A stretch of 64,000 bases of DNA from Byssochlamys sp. IMV 00236 (GCA_001931875.2 MSJH02000824.1:151837-215836); one strand, 5' to 3'. Shown: positions 23,375 to 34,939, counted from the stretch's first letter. Notes: generated by a model from the letters alone, not told the origin. Translations and numbers: made by a program.

Positions 23375-26116
23375 ATGAGTCATCTATACACCTGGGCCAT
23401 TATCGCGCTCTGCATGGGAGCCTTTCTCCCAGTGCTGAGCGCGTTCCATATTTATGATGGCCTAAAACCGTTGACTATACAGGCATCGCTCAACATAACG
23501 GATCAATGCTTGCAGGCACTGTATGTAGTAATCCATCAGATCAACTAAGCTTATATCTTGCCTAGGCATCCTGTTAGTACCATGTATATGGATTCTGAGT
23601 GCTGATTCGGCCAGGAACTCGTCTCTCGACTGTGACCGAAGTACTGCGGCAAAGGCTGCTGCAGGTCCTGATACATATTGTGAGTCCGAACTCTTTTTAC
23701 TCCCGACAGCAGTAAATAGAACAGAGTATTGACTCAAATTTGGGGCTTTTCCGCCACAGATTGGTCAGTACAGAATGTGACAACATTGTGCACGTCAGAA
23801 TGTTCCGACTCACTGGGAGCTTGGATGAGTGCAGTAGAGGCACAGTGCTCTGGGGAGTCGATCGTTGGGACCGCGGGTGTTACGACTCTTGCCAAGATCG
23901 TTCCCACCATGTGGAAAGATGGGTTTGATCTTGTGTGTCTCCAATCAAGGTACGATATCAAGTCTACAGTTCAAATTAGTGCCGTCTACTCATTTCACGA
24001 ATATAGTCAGCTTAACTGGTGCTTTTTGGAATCCCAAGAATGGGAAGGAGCAGATTATATCCGGTATATTGCCTCACTTTCCCCTCAGAATGAAATTCAT
24101 AACAGGCGATTCATAATATTTCGAATCCAGATACTCGCCCGATACATGCTATAATGCCGATCCTTCCGATAACCCGACTCACTGCGATGATTCAACCTGG
24201 TCAACCAGTAATATTACTACCGAAATGATGGATGTGACCAACATGTATAATCAGGTCTTGGTAAGTATATTCCCCTTTGAGAACGAAACAGTATAGTTTT
24301 GTTTTCCTAATGACCTTCATCCTAAATCTAGTTTTGCGATGAATGTTTTATCAGGATGTGGAGACAGCGTTTGATGTCGCCTTCTCTGCCCCGGGGGGGA
24401 TTTGGACAATATCTTCTGGATCAGTACGATAATATACAGCGCAACTGTTCTATCACCCTACCAGTTGCGACATACACATCTGTACTCATAGTCCCTTCAT
24501 CAACTACGGCAGAACCAACAGGGACAGCAACATCATTACCGACAACATGCATCGGACAATGGGTTGAACCTGCCGGTCTCACTTGTGGTGAAATCTCTGA
24601 TAAGTATAATGTCAGCTCTGGATCAGTGATGCATGTAACCGGAAATACAGCCTGCACGTTCAATCAACCTATTTGCTTGTCATTACCGTGTGAAATCGAG
24701 ACGATATATGACAATCCAACATGGTGAGTCTAGTTCAGTGTATTTTGAACTACATACATGTTCTGAGTTGACATTTAGAATCGTTTAGCGAAGAATTGGC
24801 TACAAAGTTCTCTACCGATAATAACAAGCTCACACTGACCCAGTTTCTGTCTTGGAACCCTAATATTCTTGGGTCATGTAGGTTTGTGGACGTACAGAGA
24901 GTTTGTAAAAGGTAGGTAATTCAAGGGCTGGAGTGAACATTTGGAACCTTAGGGCTGTATAGTGTCTCATTAACATTATAGCCCCCCTGGAGGTTTTTTT
25001 ACTGCTTCCGCTGCCATTTATGCACCTACAGCGGCAAGTTCTTATTATACAACTGGTATGTGTTAATATTATTGAACTTGTGCCGGTTAGCAAAGGGCTA
25101 AATAGTACATATAGCATCCCCTTCCGAACCCACGCAGACTGGCACAACTGACAACTGCGGCCTATTTTATAAAGTAGTCACTGGTGATACGGTATGTATC
25201 TTCTATCTCCCCTTTTACACTCTCGCCGTGTAAATAAATTAAAGAACTAACCATTCCCAAAAGTGTAATGCAGTTGCACTCCGATTGTAAGAAATCCCAT
25301 ATAATAACTAATAATTCGGGCAATCTACAAAATATAGCTAACACGGATATAACCCATAGCGGGATCACTTTTGACGGATTGAAACAGCTGAATGCTTATG
25401 TGAGTCTTCTGTATCTGTTCGGTCACAATAATATGGTATCTAACAGGTATATGCTTAGATTAATGATGACTGCACCAATCTATGGCTAGGATATGATGTC
25501 TGTGTCGCTCCAGTCTCGACACCACCTGCCTCAACGGACGGTAGATGTGGCCCGTCCTTCGCAAATACACTGTGCCAAGGTTCTGGTTTCGGCGAGTGAG
25601 TACATGCAATACCAAGTGGTAAAAAGCCGAATTCAGAGCTAAATTGATATGGTAATATAGTTGCTGCTCCTCAAGCGGATGGTGTGGCAGCACTGCCGAC
25701 TATTGTGGTGCAGGAAACTGTATATCGGGGGCATGTGACGAAGCAGCCGGGGCAACCACCGACGGCACCTGTGGACCCGACTACGGCTATACGACCTGTA
25801 CTAATCCTAGTTTCGGCCCGTATGTCCTCCTGGAGCTGTCTATTTTCTTTTGCCCTGACAAACATACAGATGCTGTTCTATCTACGGATACTGTGGGAGT
25901 GGGAGCGACTTTTGTGGAGCTGGTAAATGTTATTCGGGAGAGTGCGACCCTGATATCGGTGGTCCGAGTATTAATGGGGAGTGTGGACCGAACTTTGCTG
26001 GAAACAAGACGTGTACCGGGACGCAGTTTGGAACTTGCTGTTCCACTTCCGGATATTGTGGCAGCACGGATGATTATTGCGGAGTGGGCAACTGCTACTC
26101 TGGCCAGTGTCTCTAG
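23375..26116 (+). CDS. Secreted LysM protein with three CBM18 modules
   Basis: A multi-exon gene beginning at the ATG at 23375 ([18 protein letters not shown], a signal peptide) rather than the upstream ATG at 23309. The first exons are 23375-23520, 23615-23679 and one starting at 23752; frame continuity ([29 protein letters not shown]) supports them. An N-terminal Cys-containing region precedes LysM-type segments: a degenerate one around [18 protein letters not shown], one with CEELATKFS and [11 protein letters not shown], and a clear one with [25 protein letters not shown] and LGYDVCVAP. Three CBM18 modules follow, each of the form CCSxxGxCGSxxDYCGxGNC. The stop is at 26114-26116. LysM and CBM18 both bind chitin; such secreted proteins can shield hyphae or block chitin perception, and are often encoded beside subgroup C chitinases, as here. 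Some internal intron boundaries remain approximate. Confidence 0.82.
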
Positions 26117-26325
26117 ATGAGATTGCTAAGAGGTTCTATGATCAGAATTCGTTGATAATTTGCTGTCAGGTATTAGTAGTGAACTATCCTAGAGACAGTA
26201 TACGAATGCTTGCCTGTTGGCTAATGCTAAGAGGTCATTCAATAAATAAATTAGAATTAACCCACAGTATCGGAGATGTGCTACAAACACAATTTAATAT
26301 AGATGGTTTAGACCACTAGACAATT

Positions 26326-27885
26326 CTACCATGTCAAAGGCAGCCAATACTTTTGCCAATTTGCCTCCGTATCAGCTTCGCGGAATTTTTCAATTCCACC
26401 CTCGACTCCAGCCTCATTGACAGTCCAATCGCCGCATTTCACCCGGTCAGCCCAGTTAGTGAGAACCTTGTGCAATTGAACCTGTCGTGACCCAAAAAAG
26501 CCATTATACCCAGATTGGTACAACTCAGAATTCACATCTAAAGGGCTCGGTTCGTCATCTATAGGCTCCATTCCCATAACTTCATTGTCGCTTAGCCGAG
26601 CCCAGCCATTGGCCCCGAACATGAATGGAAGCAAAAGTTGACAGCTATTCTCAAACGCCTGATTCATACGATGATCGCCAATTAGATATAGTCCTGTGGT
26701 GATAGGGATATCTGTATAGCCATCATATTTGAGCCAGTTATTTGGAATAGGGACAGTTTGGTTGGAAAATAGTTCTCCTTTGTCAGCTTGGAAAAGCAGC
26801 ACCGGCATATTTCGGCCGAATGTATCCCTTTGGCCGTTTCGGTTAAAAGGCTGAGCAATGAATTCCTCCACGGTAGGTATCCTTATACCAGGAGCTATAT
26901 ATCGAAAGGAAAACTCGCGGGTCAGTTTTGTGGACTCTTCGCAAAACTCTCTTGCAAAAGTGTTCTGTTGAATGCCAGCAATATCAAGAATAGCGGGGTC
27001 CGTCCAAGGAAGGGAAACCTTTTCATTTCCCCCTCCTTTTTCTGAGCCAGATCGCCTTAGCCAGCTTGATCTCTTGGCCTCAATCATATCCAAAAGATAT
27101 TTCAAGACCTCGACACTCTTTTGAATATCAAAAGTGGTATAATCATTGAAAATCCATGGGCCAAAAACGTCCGATCTGCTTTCTTTACTTTTCTTCCCGT
27201 CTGGTGTGCAGCCCTCAATTTTCCCCTCCTTAATCATCTCAACGTAGGCGCCGTATATTTCCTCCAGTGGTTTCCAGCCATAGCCATTATCGCAGATTGG
27301 TATTATATCGTCAAAAAACTCGACAAAAGCCGCTTTGCAAGTGTACTGATCGAACCTATAAGGTCACATTAGCAAAAGATAATGACAAGGGATCAGATAT
27401 CTATACAGCAAACCCATTTCATCTCCACAGTTAAACCCAGTCGCATGGTGCAGATTGATAAAGCGATCTTTTCCTCTATCCTCAAACCACGGATCGTCTA
27501 ACAGATGGTCGCAAGTAGTCAGAGGTTGAATAAAATAGAAGAACGCTGGGGCGTTATCATGATAATGTGCACGTTTAAGGAATTCAATCAAATCGGCGTT
27601 TAAACGACTGGCAATTTGTTCGGATGGCGAAAACCGTTCCCACCAGGTCTGTAGAGGCCACGACTCAGTGTTTTCGTAAGTACTACTCCATGCTATTTGG
27701 AATATCCTGTTATGGAGATTCGCACAAGTCTCGTAATCAAGACGTATCGGCTCGACCTTGGGATGTTGCCTTGCCGTGGGGCACGTCATAGCAAGGATCC
27801 GGATAATAGTACCCGAGGGACGCTCGCTATTGTTCACAAAGCAATTTGGAATGAAGAGAATAAGTAAGACGAGAATTGTGAAAGC
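26326..27885 (-). CDS. Probable secreted protein of unknown family, start unresolved
   Basis: Two exons on the minus strand, 27885-27407 and 27355-26326, joined by a 51-nt GT-AG intron that keeps the frame (DEMGL joined to FDQYTCKAAF). At least 480 residues are encoded after the GTG at 27837. The frame stays open upstream to 27885 and there encodes a hydrophobic stretch, FTILVLLILFIPNCF, that looks like the core of a signal peptide, but has no ATG; a TAG at 27888-27886 closes it, immediately before GCTTTCAC, so a CTTAG splice acceptor may join an upstream start exon. Recognisable features are regularly spaced cysteines and aromatic-rich segments (YHDNAPAFFYFIQ, NLHHATGFNCGDEMG, QLLLPFMFGANGWARL). 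I do not recognise the family. The gene is convergent with the LysM gene, 209 bp away. Confidence 0.6.
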
Positions 27886-29678
27886 CTAAGCCCCGCAGAG
27901 AACTTCCGCGGAAAGTTGGGATCCACCACCCGGTATTATTATTCTGGACGGTGGATTCGCAGGCACTGCCACGCAGCCCGGAGCAAAATAAATTCAATGA
28001 ATATGTTGATAAGTGGTTACAGGTGCCGTTCCGTATAGCTTAGTCAGATAGGTATAGGTCATGTGACAAAGAGGATATCTACCTAAGGTAGTCACGGATA
28101 CTAGAGCTCCTAATCCTCTTAAGCTTAATGATGAGCTCAGAACACCCCGATACTCAACAGGTTATGAGCCCGGCTTTAGCTCTTACAGGCGATCCGGGAA
28201 ACCTAGCGGCCGAAATTAGGACCTGACCCCAGGTGTTTGCCACAGAGAGGTATCCAGGTCGGAGCTGGCATAGCATAAGCCCAGCGACTGACAAAGACAG
28301 GGCCAAAGACTTCGACCCTTTAACCATTGAATATTGAGCGTCTTCCGTGTAGCAGTGTGGATATTTGTACTGGGAACCTTGCGGCCAACTCTTGTAGTCG
28401 AATACTTCTAGCTCTACCTGGAACTTAACAACTTCCTCTGGCCGGTGAAACCTGTATGCGGGAATGATGTGTCTGAATTGGTTAACGCCCTCGAACTCAG
28501 ACGGGAAGGGGGTGAAAATCTGGGTGGTAAAACAGTCCGCGGTGATCATACGGTGGTCAACATGAACGAAAAGGCTACCATAACGTCTTCAGGCGGAATC
28601 TCCGACTTGGGTCTGGATTCAACAAGCAGGCGGCTGCGCCTCCCATTATTATTTCCTTCTCATACTGTACTGTACTGTACAAGTTTACTACGCATACATA
28701 TGTATCAACCGCGGGACTTTTCTGTTGTGATATGACATACGCCTATGTCACATGCAAAACAAAACTGAAATAACATTCAGAGAGATAGCCCCAAAAATGC
28801 AGCCTCTAGAGCAATAACAACAGTGCGAATTCTTTTTGTTAGAATATACTGTACTTCGCGAGCTGGGATAGGAATATGTTATGCGTTCTTTTCCTCGTGT
28901 CTGCCTGGCAGAATAGCGACTTGGATAATAACATTGAAGAGTGATACAACTAATTACTCTCCCCGATATGCTTAGGTACGATAACGGGACTATGTCGGGA
29001 CCATGTAAGGCGTAAATACTCTAGGGAAAGTTAAATCAACGGGCTCACTTAATCGATTCAAATTGACTATAAAAGAAATGAAAAAGAATCTAGACCGCCA
29101 GACAGGGTCATTCGGGGGTTGGCATAGTGCGCATAAGCTTTACGGATTGGAGACAAGAGCTCGGATCAGTTAACTACTTGATATATTTGAGTATTGGTAG
29201 ATTCTTTTCGAACGAAATTTTTTTTGCTAACTGTTGCGAGTTGCTGGTAATGCAAAGTACTCCTTGGAGAATCGATTGATAATTCTGGTCTGCTCGATCA
29301 CGCGGTACTATCTATTAGGATAACCCTTGTTACCAATGCTTAGGAAATTTACCTGCAGTTCTACGGCCTCATTAGAAAAGAAGTAGATAATTATGAACTT
29401 TCTTTATTGATCACACTGGAACTTTTCCCTCCCTAAGTGTGTTGCTATCATGAAATGCCCGAAGCAAACATGAATCTATGCAATCGTAAAACAGGAATTA
29501 AAAAGGAATCAAAGCCATCATATCATGAGAAAAGCAAAAGACATTAGCGCCAGCATCCGCTTGTCGACCCAGGACCAACAAGCAAACGAGATGTCGAAAC
29601 AAAGGAAAAATGAACTAAGAAGAGGGAATCAAGAAGATCCGAGAACTAGCCGTTTCCGGAAACATCACGTGCACCCGT
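27886..29678. other. Gene-poor region upstream of the unknown secreted gene
   Basis: It may include a short 5' exon for the preceding gene. A 131-residue minus-strand open frame at 28549-28154 shows no recognisable family. A roughly 105-nt dispersed repeat lies at 28645-28748. The rest, to the hsp70 stop, is AT-rich without visible genes. Confidence 0.4.
28645..28748 (-). repeat. Dispersed ~105-bp repeat, copy 1
   Basis: The reverse complement matches 34949-35058 closely: ACATAGGCGTAT, TCATATCA, AACAGAAAA, ATACATATG, and ACAGTATGAGAAGGAAATAA in the same order. This copy has a run of ACAGT units. Unrelated sequence flanks both copies, so it is a discrete element, perhaps a MITE or a solo fragment. 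Confidence 0.75.
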
Positions 29679-30552
29679 TTAGTCAAGCTCCTCAGGCTGC
29701 TCGACCTCGTCGGCAGTCTTAGTGGAAGAAGCACCAGCGGCGCCAGGAGCAGCACCACCAGCAGCACCAGCGTAGGCACCGGAGATGATGGGGTTGGCAA
29801 CGCTCTCGAGCTCCTTCTGGGTGGACTCGTACTCCTCCTTGGTGGCAGTCTGGTTGCTGTCGAGCCAAGAGATGGTCTTCTCGATCTCGGCCTGGAGCTT
29901 CTCCTTGTCGCCGGCGGAGATGTTGAGCTGACCCTCGTTGAGGGTGTTCTTGAGGGAGTAGGCGTAGGATTCCAGACCGTTCTTGGCCTGGATACGGCCA
30001 GCCTCGGCCTCGTCCTCAGCCTTGTACTTCTCAGCCTCGGCGAGCATGCGCTCAATGTCCTCCTTGGAGAGACGACCCTTGTCGTTGGTGATGGTGATCT
30101 TGTTGCTCTTACCAGTGCCCTTCTCGACGGCAGAGACGTTCATGATACCGTTGGCGTCGACATCGAAGGTAACCTCAATCTGAGGAACACCACGAGGAGC
30201 CGGAGGAATGCCGGTCAGCTCGAACTTACCGAGCAGGTTGTTGTCCTTGGTGCGAGCACGCTCACCCTCGTACACCTGGATCAGGACACCGGGCTGGTTG
30301 TCGGAGTAGGTGGAGAAGGTCTCGGACTTCTTGGTGGGGATAGTGGTGTTGCGCTTGATCAGAGGAGTCATGACACCACCAGCGGTCTCGATACCGACGG
30401 ACAGAGGAGCGACATCGAGCAGCAGGATCTCGTTGGTGGACTTGGAGGAAGTGTCACCAGACAGGATGGCGGCCTGGACGGCAGCACCGTAGGCGACAGC
30501 CTCATCGGGGTTGATGGACTTGTTGGGCTCCTTGTTGAAGAAGTCGCTGACC

Positions 30553-30604
<52 letters not shown>

Positions 30605-31807
30605 GGACGGAGGACTTGTCAACCTTGGCGTCACGGAGGACACGCTCGACGGGGTCCATGGTGGAGCGGAAGAGGTCCTGGCAGAGCTCCTCGAAACGGG
30701 CACGGGTGATGGAGGTGTAGAAGTCAATACCCTCATAGAGAGAGTCGATCTCAATGGAGGTCTGAGCAGAGGAAGAGAGGGTACGCTTGGCACGCTCGCA
30801 AGCAGTGCGCAGACGGCGGAGGGCACGAGCATTGGTGGTCAAATCTGTAATATCATGTTAGCCTGGAGTCCTCCTAAGGTGGATTTTGTGCTCTGTTTGA
30901 CATGGGAGAGTGGAGTCCTCCTAAGGTGGATTTTGCTCTCGTTGACATGGGAGAGTGGAGTCCTCCTAAGGTGGATTTTGCTCTTGTTGACATGGGAGAG
31001 GGGAGGGGGATGAAGTGAATAAAACCAAGGTAGCTAAAACAGTCAGGGAAAGCATTCACCTTTTTTGAATTTCCTTTTGAATTCGTTAACGAAGTGGTTA
31101 ACCAGACGGTTGTCGAAGTCCTCACCACCCAGGTGAGTGTCACCAGCGGTGGACTTGACCTCGAAGATACCCTCCTCGATGGTCAGGAGGGAAACATCGA
31201 AAGTACCACCACCCAGGTCGAAGATCAGGACGTTACGCTCGCCCTCGGCCTTCTTGTCGAGACCGTAGGCAATGGCGGCGGCCGTGGGCTCGTTGATGAT
31301 ACGGAGGACGTTCAGACCGGCAATGAGACCGGCGTCCTTGGTGGCCTGACGCTGGGAGTCGTTGAAGTAGGCAGGGACGGTGACGACAGCGTTGTTGACA
31401 GTACCACCGAGGTAAGACTCAGCGGTCTCACGCATCTTGGTCAGGACCATGGAGGAGATCTCCTCGGGGGTGAACTGCTTGGTCTCGCCCTTGAACTCGA
31501 CCTCGACGACGGGCTTGCCGTTCTTGTCGACGACCTTGAAGGGGAAGTGCTTCATATCGGCCTGGACCTCAGGGTCGCTGAACTTACGTCCAATCAGACG
31601 CTTGGCGTCGAAGACGGTGTTGGAGGGGTTCATGGCGACCTGGTTCTTAGCGGCATCACCGATCAGACGCTCGGTGTCGGTGAAGGCCACGAACGACGGG
31701 GTCGTGCGGTTACCCTGGTCGTTGGCGATGATCTCGATACGGTCATCACGGTAGACACCCACGCAGGAGTACGTGGTACCCAAGTCAATACCAACAGCGG
31801 GAGCCAT
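29679..31807 (-). CDS. hsp70: Cytosolic Hsp70 chaperone (Ssa type)
   Basis: Exons 31807-31060 and 30844-29679 encode 637 residues; the 215-nt intron splits the codon before DLTTNARAL. The N-terminal ATPase domain (to about 385) has the Hsp70 signatures [24 protein letters not shown] and [11 protein letters not shown]. The linker LLLDVAPLS leads to the substrate-binding domain ([33 protein letters not shown]), and an alpha-helical lid with a Gly/Ala-rich tail ends the protein. The last four residues are EELD, where cytosolic Hsp70s normally carry EEVD for TPR co-chaperones. It folds nascent and damaged proteins with Hsp40 and Hsp110 partners. Strong codon bias (C/G-ending codons) indicates high expression, and heat-shock-element-like sites lie upstream. 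A long antisense frame is a shadow. Confidence 0.97.
30864..31000. repeat. Three-copy 45-47 bp tandem repeat inside the hsp70 intron
   Basis: Units at 30864-30910 (47 nt), 30911-30955 and 30956-31000 (45 nt each) differ at only a few positions; each carries CCTCCTAAGGTGGATTTTG and GACATGGGAGAG. Together they fill about two thirds of the intron and are a minisatellite, not a CRISPR array, because no unique spacers separate the units. Confidence 0.95.
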
Positions 31808-32042
31808 TGTGTGTGGTGATTCGTAAGAGACTCGTCAATAATTCGTGGAAAAGGGAAGACTAATGTACAATATTAAGGACTCGAGGGACGGTCGAGCCTA
31901 GGAAAGAAAAGAGTCTATCAGGAGAGAGAAGACAGAGATATTCGTGATTCAGTGTCTTTTGATGAGAATGTGATTGAGGGAAGAAACTTGAGGCTACGGT
32001 TGTGCGAGGAAATCACTAATATAGTGGTGGGCGGTGAGGCAG

Positions 32043-32381
32043 AAGTTTCTAGCATCGGGTGCGCTTCGATGGGAATCCATGCGATTCTACGGGGGCCACG
32101 AGCCCTCCACCGAAGGCTGGGATGCCCCAGCAACTGCTAGCAAGTGCCAGCGGTGCCGCTGAGGAAGCATCCAGGCGTTCTGGCACCTTCACTGGCCGCA
32201 ATGGCCATTAATTACCGGGTAGATATGGTAGAGGAAGACCGCCAGTGACTTCTAGAATGAATATGGCAGATTGAAGATCGCATCGATGACACGGCGATCT
32301 GGCGGGGTGCTCGCATGACGTAATCCCGCTGGAGGGGTCGATGTTCTCTGAGCTCATCATGACTTGGTCTGGGGAATCTTC
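32043..32381. promoter_or_regulatory. Candidate heat-shock elements upstream of hsp70
   Basis: Perfect inverted nGAAnnTTCn-type cores occur at 32042-32049 (GAAGTTTC), 32250-32257 (TTCTAGAA) and 32374-32381 (GAATCTTC), that is about 235, 443 and 567 bp upstream of the start. Hsf1 binds arrays of such units. Single cores occur by chance, so the assignment is plausible rather than certain. Confidence 0.45.
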
Positions 32382-33670
32382 CAGACAGTGTTTACTGAAC
32401 TGATGCTAATAATAATAACAATATTAATTAATTAATTACAGAATTTATGTGTACCATAATCTATTTTAGATACTATTATTACAGTTGTATTTATTGAAAT
32501 ATTATCTAGGGGCAGCGGAGCATGGAGAGTACCCATCGTTGTTATGGAGACAGCTCATGGAATATCCACTGTTGGTACTGCCCTCCGGAATATGGTATTA
32601 ATCTGGTAATACTACTAAATTATAAATAATAATCATCCAGAAAACTCTTTATTATTGTCGGAAAGACGCGCCATCATTTCCGCATCAAAGAACGAGCCCC
32701 TCCGCCGCCCAAAACGGAACCGTCTGCACTGGCCAATCGCATCACCCCACTGGGCCACTTCGCATGCGATCACGTGCTGTGCAGCTGACCAGACTTCTTT
32801 CTCCTGGTTTCTTTCTCGAGAGATCATATCGATTCGATTCCTCGTATGATCCCATCATGATATATGGTGGATGCTCTCTCCATTGTGGGCCAGGACGTCC
32901 TGGTGGAGATGATGGCTGCTATAGAAAATAGCTAGGTACCTACTCATTGGACTACTCCATTCTTTGTGCTGGCTTGACGTTCAAGAATATCTGAGCAATC
33001 CGTGGATGTGGCTGGAAAACCATGAAAGAGCCTCATAGCAACCCCGCAAGCTTCTTGAGGAATGCGATGGGGCAATCCTTCAGTCTCACCCCCTTCGTGG
33101 TTGATCACTTTCAGGACCTTTGATAACATGCAGGGATGCTTCACGGGTCCATCCCATCTGGATTATCATGAACCCACTAGCACTGCGTCCACGACCTAGG
33201 ATCCGAACCAGAATAGTCTGGGGACTCCGTGGTAGTGTACCTGATCTTGCTTTGTTCACCGTCCTAGGGCGGAACAACCAATCAGAAAGAAATACATGAG
33301 CTTCGACAGGAGGCACCCTCATGATCATATCTACGGTCGAGAATAGCACCCGAGACAAATTTACCGCCCTGGGCCACTGCCATTATTCGAACTCTGCGCA
33401 GAAAACAAAGCAGTACTGAAACTTGCCGCGCCCGCTCAAGCACAGGTCGGCAGACACCCGCGACTTGGTCCACCAAATCTTCACATCGGTTCCTGATCTG
33501 GCTTCTGATGAATATGTAGACATGTGGTATATAGCGCCATTAAGTCTCCACCAATCGTCTTGCGTATTGGTGCAAGGTATATGGCAGTGTTACAACGGAG
33601 ACTACTACTAGCAAACACTCGGTATGCATTTATGCAAGGTTCATATATCTCTTGATAATTCTAATCAAGC
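32382..33670. other. Intergenic region between hsp70 and 5S sequences
   Basis: No gene is visible. Short open frames on both strands lack family signal. The sequence is low in complexity near 32400-32640 (AATAAT, ATTAATTA). Confidence 0.4.
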
Positions 33671-33731
33671 ACATACGACCATAGGGTGTGGAAAACAGGG
33701 CTTCCCGTCCGCTCAGCCGTACTTAAGCCAC
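33671..33731 (+). pseudogene. 5S rRNA fragment (first 61 nt) ending at an assembly gap
   Basis: Identical to the first 61 nt of the intact 5S gene at 34234, from ACATACGACCATAGGG to ACTTAAGCCAC, and then cut by a run of 20 N. The sequence after the gap is not 5S, so this is either a truncated copy or a copy broken by misassembly of the repeat. Confidence 0.8.
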
Positions 33732-33751
33732 NNNNNNNNNNNNNNNNNNNN
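33732..33751. other. Assembly gap (20 N)
   Basis: Twenty unresolved bases inside a 5S rRNA repeat; the true length is unknown. Confidence 0.99.
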
Positions 33752-34233
33752 TACGGGAGATTGCGACTTGTGTTTGGATTGAACAAGACTTTTGGGACTG
33801 TGAATAAGGCGCGTTGATACAGATTGCCATGGATTAGTGCTTGATAGCGGACCACGGCTACGGGCCTGTAAACATAATTATTAATGTAATTTATTACCAC
33901 GCGCATATCTGCTAGTATGGCATCGAATCTTGTTCGGTAGACAGTTCAACTGATATCTGATATGTTAGAAAGAAGAGAATCAACAATATCTTCAATGTCT
34001 TAGATGGCCAATGTGAGAGAACCGGATATGGCTACGTGTTATCTTGAATCTCTATGTCGCTTGGGGGAAAATGCGGGAGAATGATACAGTTCGATGGAGA
34101 TTGCTTTTCTATTCAAGTCTTGTATTGCCTGCAATTCGTAGACGAAGAAGTTCGTTTTCGATTTTCAATCATTTAATAGCAGTAATTCCACTTCGCTCTC
34201 AACTATATTATTCCCTTCAAAGAGATATATAGC

Positions 34234-34352
34234 ACATACGACCATAGGGTGTGGAAAACAGGGCTTCCCGTCCGCTCAGCCGTACTTAAGCCACACGCCG
34301 GCAGGTTAGTAGTTGGGTGGGTGACCACCAGCGAATCCCTGCTGTCGTATGT
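34234..34352 (+). rRNA. 5S ribosomal RNA
   Basis: A 119-nt sequence beginning ACATACGACCATAGGG and ending CTGCTGTCGTATGT, so that the ends pair as the terminal helix. It carries the internal control region around TAAGCCACACGCCGGCAGG and TTAGTAGTTGGGTGGG, and is followed at once by a T run that serves as RNA polymerase III terminator. Filamentous ascomycetes have 5S genes scattered through the genome, as here. Confidence 0.97.
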
Positions 34353-34616
34353 TTTTTTATTTTGCCATTTTTTTGGCCTAATATAGCGACTTCAGCTCGA
34401 CCTGCCTTTGAAGTGGTTATGGAGGCGTCAAAAGTCTAGGCCCCTGGAGCATCAACATGTCCTGGTAACATTGACAGCTGCGTTGGGGACTTCATGCGAT
34501 CTGGGATTTGCTCCCATCGCAATGGCTGGGTTGTACTGTAGAGAAAGAGTGAATCCGACTGTTGCTTGTTTTCTTCATGCTCACCATCGTTGGGATCGGA
34601 TATGCTTACGCAGCTA
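34353..34616. other. Spacer between 5S rRNA and repeat copy
   Basis: Part of a 99-residue plus-strand open frame (34408-34707) that runs into the repeat copy at 34617. I recognise no family; it may be residual coding sequence of the element. Confidence 0.3.
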
Positions 34617-34939
34617 TCACGAAGCTCCTGCTCGGCGAAGTTACCTACATTTGGCTGCAGGCCCTGATGCAGACAACGCTATTCGAACATTCTGGGAATC
34701 AGAGTGATCTTCCTCGCTAGCGAAGCAGCAGATAATAATATTCTTCTTCCACTTTACTTTGTCTTTTGCCTTTCTCTGCTGGGTGGCTCCGAGGAACCCA
34801 TTGCTAACTCCATCGGATAGGTTTCCTCAACTTTACATTTGATCCCGCATCAACTGGAATGGTTCCTCAATCGTGCTTACCCTTGGTCGACCCAAGTGGT
34901 TCTGTTCTTGGCTTTTGCGTTCAACTGTTGGGTTCTAGA
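34617..34939 (-). repeat. Dispersed repeat, copy B
   Basis: This is the inverted partner of 16378-16797, better preserved in GC content. The shared order of blocks over about 320 nt rules out chance similarity. It lies immediately next to the 105-bp repeat copy at 34949, so this is a nest of element remnants beside 5S genes. Confidence 0.7.

Noticed and set aside
28154..28549. 131-codon minus-strand open frame
   Set aside because: No recognisable domain, no intron or neighbour support; possible relic, but not supportable as a gene.
30864..31000. CRISPR-like array
   Set aside because: Units are directly contiguous tandem repeats with no spacers, in a eukaryotic intron.
31094..31819. 241-codon plus-strand open frame opposite hsp70 exon 1
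   Set aside because: It is an antisense shadow caused by the strong codon bias of hsp70; its Val/Asp/Gly-rich sequence has no start context or family.
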